64,000 nt of DNA from Geosiphon pyriformis (Eukaryota; Glomeromycota; Glomeromycetes; Archaeosporales; Geosiphonaceae). Every line of letters starts with the position of its first letter. Within the stretch, counting starts at the first letter, position 1. Under the pieces are notes generated by a model, which searched no databases, was not told where the DNA came from, and saw only the letters and a program-made list of their open reading frames with translations. The DNA is taken from assembly GCA_016748015.1 (NCBI GenBank), contig JAAOMT010000276.1, positions 530,088-594,087 of the forward strand. Direction: 5' to 3'. Of the stretch, positions 46,095-58,200 are shown one piece after another. The translations under genes were made by a program, and so were the position numbers.

Positions 46095-47497
46095 GCATCT
46101 TTGTGGTAGTTGATATCTTTATGGTTGCTGCTGTTGTTGTTATTGGTTTGTAAAGTAGTTTTCAACCTTTTTTGTGAATTGGTCTATTTTTTTCCAGCTG
46201 CTGAGCTGGTTTCTCTAATAGTTAGGTTGACAAGTTTGGTGTGGTTTGCTTCTTTCATTGTCATTTTATAGTTTTTTGCATGTTTAATGGCTATTGCTAA
46301 GTCTGTTGGTACATGTGGACAGACTTTCTTAATCAATTTGTCTTTTAATCTTGCTATAAACTGATCCAGAATCTGAGTATTGGAATAGTATTCATTGGTT
46401 TCCAATTGTCAAATTCGTCAAAAAAGTTTGTTGAATCTCCCAAGATAAGTCATAACAGTTTCAGATGTTTCTTGTTTGATATTGTGAAAGTAATTGTGGA
46501 GAGTGATAGAGGTGTTGTTGTTGGTAAATTGTTGTAAAAAAACATCTTTGAATGCTTGCCAGTTTTTAAATGGGTTTTCCAAGTTTTCAAACCATTCTTC
46601 TGCAGTTCCTTGGAGAAAATATGGGATTGCTTTGAGCATTCTTGCTGCATTCCAACCATTTATATCTTTTGCTTTTTGAACTTTGTCAAGCCATTCTTAA
46701 GAACTGGTATTATTGTTTTCACCAGTAAATTCTGAGATCTTTGCAATGTAAGCAGTTGCCATTTCTTCTTCATTTTTTATAGTTTCTTCTTGTTCTGATT
46801 CAGTTTCTTCACTTTTTAAGTTTTCTGAATGATTACTTTCGTTTTCCTGTAAGTAATCAATGATATTAGTGCTTGTTAATATTGGTTTCTGCTGTTAAGT
46901 AGGATTTCTAGGTGACTGAAAGTCTTCTGGTCTGGAAAAATGGTTGAGTGGTGAATTTGGTGTTTGTGGTCAAAGCAAGTGAAATTGAAAATAATGTAAT
47001 AGAAAGTGATAATTTGACACTGGTTCCTTGTTCAGTGTTTGCAAGTGTTTGGCAGTTGTCTTTGGAGTGTTTGGGATGGTTTTTGAGTATTGTTTCACTT
47101 TTTGTTTGTCTTTGTTGCTTGTTTTTGTTTCTGATTCAAAGTCAAGAAAGTATTTGAACTGTACTGGGTATTTTTCTTCACAATACTCAATAATGTTAAA
47201 ATTAAGTTCTTGAAAGTAGGTAGCAAGTGTTTCACTGTTCAGGTCTTCTGTTTCCAATTGTGAATAGTGCACTAAATTATTGTAAAGATTGCTTCTAACT
47301 TCTGAAATGTTGTAGTTTCTAAAAAGATAATTGTTGATGTGGTTTTCAATGTATTGGTATACTGATTTCTTGACAACTTCAATTCTGTCTGGGATGTTGA
47401 ATCTTTGCTTGCAGTGGGTGTAAATTGACTGATAATACTCTAGAGTTGTTGTGTCTGGTGTGGTCACCACTTTGAATTTGTTGTTGCTGTGTTATTT

Positions 47498-47515
47498 CCA
47501 TAGAAGAGCACCAAA
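47498..47515 (-). promoter_or_regulatory. Primer-binding site of B2
   Basis: Minus strand TTTGGTGCTCTTCTATGG directly after the 5' LTR; this copy is less mutated than B1. Confidence 0.55.
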
Positions 47516-48478
47516 TGTTACTGGAGGTTTTTGGTCTCTTTTCTTGAATGTTGGTAATGTTGATTTGTTGTGAATTCACATTCTCAGGAAATAGTTGGAC
47601 CTCCAGTAACTGAATTTATCTTCAAATTATCTCCTATAATTTGAACTGCTGGACTTATAAGTGGAATGGCCAATTCCTTGCCAGTTACTTTATGTAGTTA
47701 CATTGTAGTAAACATCAACTTTTTCCCAGAAATTGCTCATCTGGAAGCTTACTAAAATGTGTAGTTACTTTGCTGTGAAAGTCAACTCTTCTACAGGCAT
47801 CTTGTCTGTAGGCTACTCTAATAATTATGATAAAAAAATAAAAGAAATATAAAAGAAATGGAATTTTATCAAGGGAAATGTTTTCTATTCAGGCCTGAAG
47901 TCACTAACAGATTATTGAAATTGGTAGCTAATTAATTTCAAAAACGTTAGTTGTGTTAAGAGAATTTCAAGTATAATAATCAAAGGATTTGGTTTTTGAA
48001 TATTTAATTTTTTTATTTGATTTTGTAAAAAGATGATTTGTTTCAATTAAGATATCTAAAGTAAGATACTATGGTAAGATACTATGAGAAGATACATTTT
48101 TTTGAAAAGAGAAGCTCTTCTTTTATACAACTTGTTATAGTACTAGTTTTTGAACTTGCACTTTTTTCTTTGCTACAATTTGGGTAAACTAAAAATACAT
48201 TTTGGCAAACTACAAGTTATTTTACTGAACTATTGATTATTTCGGCCAATTTTCATTAATTTCGGCAAATTTTGACTATGTTAAATGGTTCAGAATATTG
48301 TGTAATTTGATCATCTAAATTTTTAAAGTACAAATCGGATTATTGATTGAGTAATAATATTTGATAATTTGGCTAATTAATAAGTGATAATTGAAATAAT
48401 AATAATATATGTTAATTAATAATAAAAATTATAAAAGTAATTTCATGCTAATTAATAGCTAAAATTCTACTGATAACA
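47516..48478 (-). repeat. B2 5' LTR
   Basis: 963 bp, TGTTACTGGAGG to CTGATAACA on the plus strand, matching 37604-38577. Confidence 0.9.
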
Positions 48479-50196
48479 GTGGTTATTTGGGTGTGAGAAT
48501 TTTTTTCAGGAAATATAGTCTTATTTTTGCCAACCAACTTCTAGATTATTATGGTATGTGTTTCACTTAAAACACTTTTTACAGATAGAAGAGACTTGAT
48601 TCCAGAGATCTAATTTCTACCTGGTTTGTCTTTATTACTGATTTTGTTAAAAATGGTGGTTTGGGCAATAGTATGGCTATAGTGTTTTGTTCTGCTCTTA
48701 CCAACTTTTCTTGTGATATTGGTTTTATTTCTGAGCATTTGCTTGTCTTCAAGTATGGCTTTGTTGATGTTTATACTGATAGTTTTGTTAAGAGTTTGGG
48801 TCTATTGGTGCTTGTAATGGTGCTGCAGCTTATTTTTCAAAAGCTAATGTAAGCATTAGTGTGAAAGTTCTTGGCTTACTGTTCTTTACACTAGTGGAGC
48901 TGCAAGCCATTGCTTTAGTGTTAAAATGTGTACCTGTCTTTAGCACTGTTACCTTGTTTACAAACAGTTAGGTATTGTTGAATATACACAAGTTTGATGT
49001 GGGTGTGTCTGAACCTGATTTTCACCACAAATGCTAAATTAAGAAAAAACATATTTGTCAAGCTATTTCAAAAAAAAAATCTGTCAGTTATGTGGAGAAA
49101 GATCAAAAAACATTCAGGCATTGTCAAGAATAAGCAAGCAGATTTTTTTGCTAATACAACAGTTTTTTCTAAGTCTGTACTGCCCCTAAGTGTGCCATGT
49201 TACTTTTTTAGTATTGAGAATAGACCTGTCTCTAGAAATGCACATTATTTTGTTAGGAGTTTGTTCAATACTGTTAATTTTGTCAGTTGGAAATTCAAGT
49301 ATAGTGCTGGGATCATGGATGTTGGTGTTGCTGGTGATGTTGATGCAGCCAAGTCTTTCAGTGTTTGGCATTTTGATAGTAGAATTTATTTTAGTTATAT
49401 CAGTTCATCTTCAGCTTTTTTGCAGTCTTATCTTATAAAAGCTTTGCACTATTATCTGCTGGTTACTATGAGAAAAAGATTGTATAATCCTAAATATTCT
49501 AATGTAACGTGCATTAAGTGTGAAATGGTTGAGAACTCTAATTATTTGTTTTTATGTGCACATGATAACAATGCCAGAAAGAATTTATTATTAAACATTA
49601 ATATGAAGTGGTATAAGCTGGCTGGTGATTCTGCTGTGGAAAGTAAAATAATACAATTTCTGCATGAAACTGAATTATCTGGTAATTTATACATATTATT
49701 GGCCAAGAAGTTTGTATTAAAAAGCTGGGTGGCTAATGCTGTTCTATGTCTTGGCTCTGTTTCTAATAGCAGTTTGATTGTTAAGTTGGTTTGCAGTCTT
49801 GCCAAAAGTCATAGATCTAATATTTGGTCATCTGCTGCCAAATTAAAAGTCTTTTATAAGAAACACAATCTTTTACCATATAATAGATCTGCTGTATCAT
49901 TGGTTATTGGTTTGTTGAACTTTTGGACTGTTAAGGTCATTTGCAGCTTTGGTGTCAGGTTGAATATTCATATGTGTTTTGGTTTGTGTTTTTGTCTTAC
50001 TGGTTTGGGCTTTAGTTTCTTAAATAATATTTCTTTAATGGATCCTATATGTATATAGTGCTGTTTTGACTAGACCAAATGTCTGGTCATGTATAGAAAA
50101 GGCATGAGTCATATTTAATTTAGAATCTTGTTTGATTTTATGTATTTAAGTAGTGGTTGGGCTGCACTCATAAAATCCTTAATAAAAAAAATATAT
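48479..50196 (+). pseudogene. L2 ORF2, last part: RNase H and C-terminal finger
   Basis: GTGG at 48479-48482 is the second copy of the B2 target duplication. RNase H starts near 48760 (DVYTDSF). The block DFHHKC, TAA, IKKKH at about 49016-49046 aligns with L3 DFRNQY, TGA, LERRH. A shift in a poly-A run near 49075 leads into the open stretch to 50058, which holds KKHSGIVKNKQADFF of RNase H, the CIKC..N..LCAH finger-like block near 49510 and the C-terminal domain. The tail runs from 50059 to about 50196. Confidence 0.75.
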
Positions 50197-50600
50197 ATTA
50201 ATAATAAAAACAGAAAAAATTAACTTATTAATTAGTCTATTATTGAAAATTTTAAAACTTTTAGAAAAAGTAAAAACAATATTAAAATTAATTCAAATAT
50301 ATTTTTTAGAAAAACTTTAACTGAAAAAAAATCATTAGTTAAAAGTAAAAAACATATTTTAAAAGTTGTTAAAAATAGCTTTTTATTATAAAGAAAGTAA
50401 TATTTAAAACTTTTTTGCTTTTTACTATAATTATAATTATAAAATTAAGAAAAAAAAAATTTTTTTTGATAATTAACAATTTTTTTTAGTATTATTAGAA
50501 ACAATATTATTAAAAAACAGAAAAAATGTAAATTTTTAATTTTTAAAATTAAATAATCTAATAATCTAATTAGTTAAAAACCAATATATTAAACAATATA
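50197..50600. repeat. E1, right part
   Basis: Matches E2 at 52750-53110, continuing where 32490 stopped; for example the GAAAAACTTTAACT block near 50310 against 52855. Confidence 0.6.
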
Positions 50601-51640
50601 ATTAAAAATTAATATTAATCAATGTATTTTTATTATTATTATTTAAAACAAAATTTATTTATTTATTTATTATATAATAATATTAAGCATTATAATTAAT
50701 ACAAATAATATAAAATTAATAAAAAAATAAAATCTTTATTTTTTATAAAAAAAATTAATTTTAAAATTAAAGCTAATATTAAAAAATTTCAACAATTTAA
50801 AAAAGTTATTATTAAATATAATAAATATTTAAAAAAAAATTTAATTAATTTGGTTTTTTTAGCTATTTAAATAGTAATAAAAAAAATAAAGAAAAAATAA
50901 TTTTATTACTAACTTTTTATCAAAAATTAAGACTCTTAAAAAAAATAAAAATTATATTAAAATTATTTTAAATAAATTTCTTTAATAAAAGTTTGATTTA
51001 TTATTATTTTATTTAAAAAAACACTTTTATAAAATATTATTAAGTAGTTTTAATAATTATAAGTACTTTATTAATAAAAATATTATTAAATACATTAAAA
51101 AATAAAATAATTATATCTTTTTTATTTTGGTTATAAGTATAAAAATATAAAAAAAAGACTTTATTTTTGGAATTTTATAAAATTATTTTAATTTAACTAT
51201 AAATATTTATATTTTATTTATGTATTTAATTAAAATTAATTAAATAAATTCTATTATTTTTATAATTATTAATTTGATATATTTAAAATTTTAAAGTTTT
51301 TAATATTAAATTCTTAATATAAATTCTTAATTAATATTTTGTAAAATTTTGTTTTATTTTTTATTTATTAAATTTAATATATAGTTTAATTATTATTTAA
51401 TACAATATGTTAAACTAAATTACATTAAAATTATAAAAAAAATTTGTTTTAAGAAAACATTTTATTATTATTCTTAATAAAATTAATTAATAATATAGTA
51501 GTTATATTTATATTAGATTTAATATTATTGAATTAATGTTTTTAGAAAGTAATTAGCTTAGTATAAAGTTTATTATTAAGTAAATCAATATTATATTTTT
51601 TTATATAATTAATATTATAATTGTATTTAGTTTTAATTAT
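50601..51640. other. A+T-rich DNA without a gene
   Basis: Almost only A and T. Weak similarity between 51400-51500 and 30640-30720 suggests further E-related or older repeat material. No frame is supported. Confidence 0.35.
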
Positions 51641-53115
51641 TATTACAATCAAAAAAAACTAATTTACAATTTTAATAAGAATAAATACTTTATTTTAATA
51701 ACACAAATCATATTTTTAAGCTTCATATATAAAATAAAAAAAGTATTTAAAAAAATAATAATTAATACAATTAATAAATTAATAAGTTCAATAATAAACT
51801 TAATTAAAAAATTTAATCTTGACTTGATTATATAATTAACAGCAAAAACAATAAAAATAAAAATAAAAAGAACAAAAACTTTAACATAAAATTTTTTATT
51901 AATAAAAAATACAAAAAATTTAGAATTAACCATAAACTTAATAAACAATTTAAAAAAATAAGTTAATAATATTTTATAATTATTAGACAAATATTTTAAA
52001 CTTTAATATCTCTAATAATAATAATATTTACACAAAATATTAATTTTAATAATATTAAGATTTAAACATTTATAAAAATTAAATATTATAACAACAAAAT
52101 ATTGATAATAATAAGAATTAAAAAAATAAAAAATAAAGTAAATATAGTTACTAACTTAAAAAATCAAATCACTAATTTTAAAAACAGTACAACTAAAAAA
52201 AAATCAATTAATTTAATCTTAAAAATATTTCTTAAAATAATAATTTTTTTGATTAAAAAGAGTAAAAAAGACAAACCAAAAACTATTATAAAAAATTTTA
52301 CAATTTTAAGTATGATTAAAAAAAAAATTACCAATAACAATTTTAATAACAACCATAAAAAACTCAGAAGCAAAATTTATATAAAACAATTTAATATTAT
52401 CTTTTAAAACAGATTTAAGTTCAATAAAATTAGACAACAAATAAAACAAAAAATTTATTAAAGCCAATTTAATTTTAAATATAATATTAAATATTAAAAT
52501 AAAGATTACTTACTCAAAAAAATTTTAATAATTAAAAATTAATTAATTTGAGTTTTATTTAATCAGTTTAATTCTTAAAATTAAGTAACTTAATTAATTG
52601 TTTTATTTTTAAAATTAACAATAATTTATTAAAATATATTATATTTAATAATATAATTAGTAATTAATAATAGTAATTGTAAGCAATTATTACTATTTTT
52701 TGATTTTTTGGTCTTTTTGGCTATTTATAAAATATTAATAATAGTATTAGTAATAAAAACAAAAATAACTAACTTGTTAATTAATTTATTATTAAAAACA
52801 TTTAGATTTTTAGAAAAAATAAAAACAATACTAGAATTAATTTAACTGTGTTTTTTGAAAAAACTTTAACTAAAAAATCATTAGTCAAAAGTAAAATAAA
52901 TGCTTTAAAAGCTATTAAAAACAGCTTTTTACTATTAATATTTAAAAAAAATATTATTAGAATATTTTGTTTAATTGTTTTAATAACAAAAAGATTTTTT
53001 TTTATTAAAATTTTATTAACTATTATAAAAAAAACAATGTTTAAAACTTTTTTATTTTTTGCTTTAATTATAATTATAAAATTAAAAAAGAAAAAAAATC
53101 AGTTATTTTATTAAT
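51641..53115. repeat. E2: second copy of the A+T-rich repeat
   Basis: A continuous copy that matches both parts of E1 and so shows the pre-insertion structure. Small ORFs here (51664-51990, 52102-52407, 52848-53114) are Lys/Ile/Phe strings expected from base composition. Confidence 0.6.
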
Positions 53116-53879
53116 AAATTATTATTTTTATAAATAATTTATATATTAATTATATATTTAATATTAAATTCTTAAAGCTTTTATAAAATCATTACTTTAA
53201 TAAAAAATTTTGTTAACTAAAAAATTCAAAAGATTATTAATTATACTATTATTAAAAAAATTATTTATAATATATTTTATTTTAAAATTAATAATTTTTT
53301 TGCTTAAATTATTAACCAAAAATACTGAAATTTTTTTTAATTATAAAATTTTTTATTTTATTTAATATTATTATAAGTTAAAAATAACAAATTTTTATAC
53401 AACAAATTACAATATATATTATAAAAATTAATATTAAAATTAAATAAAAAACTATATAATTAAAGTTAATTTAACAATATTAATTGACAACAAAAAAAAA
53501 TTAGCAATTAGCTTAATTATAATAAAATTTTAAAAAATCTGATAAACTAAAAAACACTAATAAAATATAATAATTATAGTATATAATCTAATAATAACAG
53601 ATTTTATTATGTTTTAATATTTTTGTATATTTTTAATAATATAATTTAATATTTCAGATTTACAATTATGGTTTAAAAATAGTTAATTAAAAAATATAAT
53701 CAATTAATTTGTTTTAATTTTATTAATTATAATTATAATTAATATTATTAATATATAATTAAAATTTTAATATTATTTTTAATTTATTATTTATTATTTA
53801 TTATTTAATTAATAATCTAAAAATTTAGCAAAAAAAATTATAAAATTTTATAAATTATCTAATTATAATATAGCATAAT
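53116..53879. other. A+T-rich DNA without a gene
   Basis: Nothing supported. Confidence 0.4.
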
Positions 53880-54430
53880 AATAATCTTAGAAAGATAATA
53901 ATTAACATAATAGCAAATAACATCTTACAATAGTAATAAGCACTAGCTTGCAATGATAATCAATACCAATTGGTAATAGCAGCAAACACCAAGTTGAAAT
54001 ATTAAAAAAAAAGTATTATAATGTGTTTTTTTATAGAACTACAAACATAAAAATATATAGTAGCTTTAATATTAAGAAAAATAACAAGTTATAAAACAAG
54101 TTATTAAATAATTCATCTAATAATTTTACTTTAATTATCTTTTAGTTTTTATTTTTAATATAAATATCCACAAAAATTTTTAATCAAAAAAAAATAAAAA
54201 AGAATATTAAAAACTGAATAATTGTAATTTAAAGTATTAAAAAACTTATTTGTATTATTTATTGAATAAAACTATTATTTATTAACTGAATCTCTTAAAA
54301 AAATAATTTCTGATTAAGATTATTTATGTTGCTATTAATTGATAAAAGCTTTATTATAGAAATAAAAAAAAGTGCTAAAGACTATTAATATTTTATATTT
54401 CTAGATTAGAAAAACACATTAGACAATTGC
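53880..54430 (+). mobile_element. Probable decayed LTR of C/D type
   Basis: An AGCAATA/AATAAGCA-like array near 53900-53990, then the order of landmarks seen in C LTRs: ATAGAACTACAAACATAAAAATATATAG-like text, a run of short AGTTATTAAA words, and TAAATATCCA. Edges and ends cannot be placed; the call rests on pattern only. Confidence 0.35.
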
Positions 54431-55104
54431 AAGAATAGTCTCAGAGAAAATTCTAGATAGCAGATAGATTTCAGTTTAGTCTCTTAAAAAGAATACATAA
54501 ATATATACACAATAATCAAAAATTAAGAAATAATTTATATTGTAATATTAAGAAAAAGTTTTTAATATAATAGTAATATTATTATATAAACAGAATTAAA
54601 GAACTTACAAGAAACTGATTGCAATTAAAATAGAATATTAGCAATTAAAATAACCAAAAAAACTATTATATAATAATATTAAGTAAGTTTAAATTAAGTT
54701 AATTAATTTAAAATAATATTAATATAATATGTAAATTTTAAAAAATTTAGCTATATATAAGTTTTTTTTACATGTTTTTTTTCTATTATTCTAAAAAATT
54801 TTTTACATATATACTTTTTTTATTATAAACAATTAGATTTAATTATATCATTTTTTTAATATATTATTAAAAAAAATTTTATTATAATAATATTCAAATA
54901 AATAAAATTATATATAAAATATTTTATTAGAAACATACTAATTAAATATTTAAACAATAAAATTTTTAATTTATATTTATTTTTTATAATTTTTTAATGA
55001 TTTTTATATTTTTGTTTATTAAATTAAGTATTTAAAAGCCATATTTTTTTAATAAGTAATTAAAAAAATTTTGATTTAATTTTGATATAATAAATTTAGT
55101 TTAT
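54431..55104. other. A+T-rich DNA without a gene
   Basis: No frame or motif. It ends at the left target duplication of L3. Confidence 0.4.
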
Positions 55105-55116
55105 TATTAATTTATT
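55105..55116. repeat. Candidate target duplication of L3, left copy
   Basis: TATTAATTTATT here and at 62014-62025. Part of the match could be chance in such A+T-rich DNA, or part of the LINE tail (TTAATAAA). Confidence 0.6.
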
Positions 55117-55240
55117 AACCCATTTAATGAGCGCAGTCCAATCGCTATCTAGTACATAGAACCAGACTAAGAGGCTCAAACTAAACGCGACTCACGCACT
55201 TTCTACATGTGGCTAGCCACTCAGGCCAGACAAGGCAACA

Positions 55241-58200
55241 CTACACATCTATAACTACCCGCACACTGCCACCCAGACCAGAAAAGAAACAATAAGGCTT
55301 CCGACGACCAAAGCTAACAGCAAAGGAATTGGCCAAACCAAGCAATCTCACAACACTGTCAGACAAAACCGAAGACACACCACAAGGGAGCCCAGAAACA
55401 ACACCAACGTCACAGACCAGACCAGCTTTCTCCATTACCACCCAGTGGCTGGCTCTAGCCAACCACACTTTAGCACAATATAATCCAACAACGAATCTAA
55501 CATAATCAACAATCCAAGCAGTGGCCACCTTTCTATCCTTAAAAACATTGCAAGCCTCCTCATACCACTCCTCCAGCACAAACCCTTTGCACACCAAAGT
55601 GTACAGTCTAACATCAATGGAACATTGAGACAAAACCCACAACACAGCAGAAGTAGGGGAACCACCAGCCAAAGCTGACCAACGGGCAGAAGCCTCCGCC
55701 AAAATCTCACCACGAATGCCAGACTCATGAACACAAGTAAAAACGTGATTAGAGAACTCCACCTCACCACAAAACAAACACAACACACTAGGGTAGCACT
55801 TATCATACAACCTCTTTCTTACAGCCACCGGCAACCTCCTGTGCACAGCCTTTATAACATAAGTGCGAAGCGTTGAGGATGTGTGGCTAGTGAACTCAGC
55901 AAGCATATGAGAATCAGAATGCCACACCTTTGCCATGACAACCCAGTCTATGCAACCAATCATCACATCCGGAACTACATCACAACCAGGCCCAGCTTCC
56001 CAACGAGCACAACAAATTGATCGAAAAATATTCCTGACAAAATGACAGGCATTACCAGAAACAGCAATACCCTCAGCAACCAAAAAATGTTCACGCACAT
56101 CAGCACAAAGGGAAAAGGGAGACCCAGAGGCAGCCCCAGCAGCCAAGTCAGCTCTCACATTACCAGGAATCTCAGAGTGTCCTTTCACCTTAACCCAACT
56201 CACACTAAAATCCTTATTCCTGACCAAATTGAAAATATGACGCCTTTCTAGTCAGTATTGATTACGGAAATCAGGGGCAACCAAAGACATCTCAGACACA
56301 CATGCATCAATGGCAGCCTGGCTGTCAAGATGTAACACCACAGTACTTAAAGAAGGAACACACTCCAAAGCCAAAGCAACAGCCTGTAACTCGGCCATAG
56401 TAGATAACAAAAGACCACGAACAGCGACACCAATGCTCTTATCCAAGACCGGAAAGTATGCAGCAGCACCACAGACAACCTCAGCAGAGCCTGCATTCCT
56501 CAAAGACCCATCCATGAAAACTTCAAAAAAGCCTGACCAAATGTCATGCAACCCATTTTTAACTGCAGAAAATTCCCCAGACCCCAAAATGTCCAAACCA
56601 AGCTTTTCCGCAGAGCCAACAGAACCAGAAAATGAGTAATCCTGACCTTTCAAAAACTCAGAAGAAACCATGAACCAGTGAGGCACAGAACCACATGGAT
56701 CCAACCTTTTCCAATGACAAAAAGTTTTCCAATTCAACAAAACACCTTTCTTATCAAAAAGCCGATCACCAAAAGTGACACCAAAATGTTTAAGAGATTT
56801 GACCAAATCAAAATACAGAGACTTTCCAAGAACAGAGGACAATAGAAACTGACCAGGACTACGAAATACAGTGGGAAGGTTGTTTACCAAAGTAAGCTCA
56901 TTGTCCAGAAAGATCTTCACCATCCCAGCCAAAAAATTGTTCACTGGACTAACACGCAACCTGACTGGAAACTGCAAAGGATCCAAAGAAGCCCAACCAA
57001 GAACCTGTAGGTCCAAAAACCTATGTCTAAACAAATGCCCAAGAATGCCAAAGGCATTAGAGAACACCATCAAAGCAGCAACCTTCCCTTCTGACTGCAC
57101 CTGCTCAAAAAGCTTTAGGCCATATAATAAGGAATGATGCAAAGCAGCATCAGAAAAATCACGGGGGAGACAAGCCTTGAATCTAAGACCCTTTCTAACT
57201 AAGGCATCCCACTTGTGACAAACATTAGATGAGACAAAACTGAACTGAGTACGATAGCTAACAATAGGCTGCAAAACAGCTGACACCAGATAAGAGAATT
57301 GTTTGTCTGTAATAGCCTTCCTAAGCACAACATTGACGAAAAAACGTACATTTACATAAGCCTTGGCAACACTTGGCTTGGAGAGCCCTTCAGTCGACAG
57401 AAAAATACCCAGATACTGATGTGCTTCCCCTTTCTTGGCAATAGAAATTGGCTGACCACAAATGTTCAGTGAAGCAACTTTAACGCCCTGATTGATGGGA
57501 ATAGTTACCGTCTTCTCACTATTGATAGAAATATCATTGATCACAAAAAATTCACTGGCAATGTTCAGAGCATATTGAGTAGAAGCCTGACAATTTCCAA
57601 CCCAGATCGTATCATTGACAAACGCACCAGCTGAAAAATATGATGTTAAACCATTACTGCTCTTAATTCTGCCAGATTTTGAAACAAACTTAGTATCAAT
57701 CCAGTACTTACACAATTGTTTGTGCCTTTTAACCTCACACAAAAGCGGATCGTAAAAAATTCTCCAAAGAAGTGGTGAAAAGACCTCACCCTGGTCCAGC
57801 CTATCATGCACCTTATAACCACTAGACAAACCAAAGTCAGTCATCACCCTATTAACTTTATCCTCATGAATACCACCAAAAAACCTTATGAACCTCTCAC
57901 ACATCTTGACACGCCACAAACTAGCTCTTAAATGATGCCACTCAACTGAATTGTAAGCTTTCCGCATATCTTGCAAGACCAATCATAACTCCCTATCCTT
58001 CTCAATGGCATCCTCAATTACCGAACCGACAGCAAACACCGGAGATTGTGTTGACGTACCCTTCAGCACCGAAAAGTTGTCACCCTGAAGAACATTGAAC
58101 TTGCTACAAACCATTGAAATACGGTCAGACAGAATCTTGAAAAGAATCTTCCTGGCAGTCTCAATCAAAGCAATGGGCTGAGTGTTTGTAAGAACTCCAT

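Larger units (their letters stand above)
44651..47498 (-). pseudogene. B2 gag, split by a C solo LTR
   Basis: N-terminal part 46970-47470; capsid 46418-46639, with WFENLENPFKNWQAFKDVF; and 46184-46405. The C LTR then interrupts, and the knuckle follows at about 45040-45063, where CYYC..H is kept but the last Cys is Tyr. TGA occurs at two points shared with B1 (before PQTP and in the KLF block). The Gln/Tyr-rich linker runs to about 44660. Confidence 0.8.
37604..48478 (-). mobile_element. B2: second dUTPase-bearing gypsy element
   Basis: 10875 bp, of which 990 bp plus 4 bp belong to an inserted C LTR. It is flanked by GTGG at 37600-37603 and 48479-48482. Domain order is as in B1, read on the minus strand. 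Stops are many, yet ORF3 is fully open and long pieces of pol remain. Catalytic residues are lost: protease DSG is DSR, RT YFDD is YFDN. The LTRs differ at several percent of sites, mostly transitions. Confidence 0.9.
32493..50196 (+). mobile_element. L2: LINE, plus strand, split by B2
   Basis: The two parts 32493-37603 and 48483-50196 together match L3 in order: ORF1, endonuclease, RT, RNase H, C-terminal finger, and the short tail GGGCTGCACTCAT...TTAATAAA. It lies inside repeat E, whose sequence resumes at 50197. Flanks share an imperfect ATTAATAAxA-type duplication too A+T-rich to define. It is more A+T-rich and more diverged than L3, with many stops and shifts. Confidence 0.8.

Noticed and set aside
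51664-53114. Several ORFs of 69-108 codons in A+T-rich DNA
   Set aside because: Lys/Ile/Asn/Phe strings dictated by base composition, inside a repeat.
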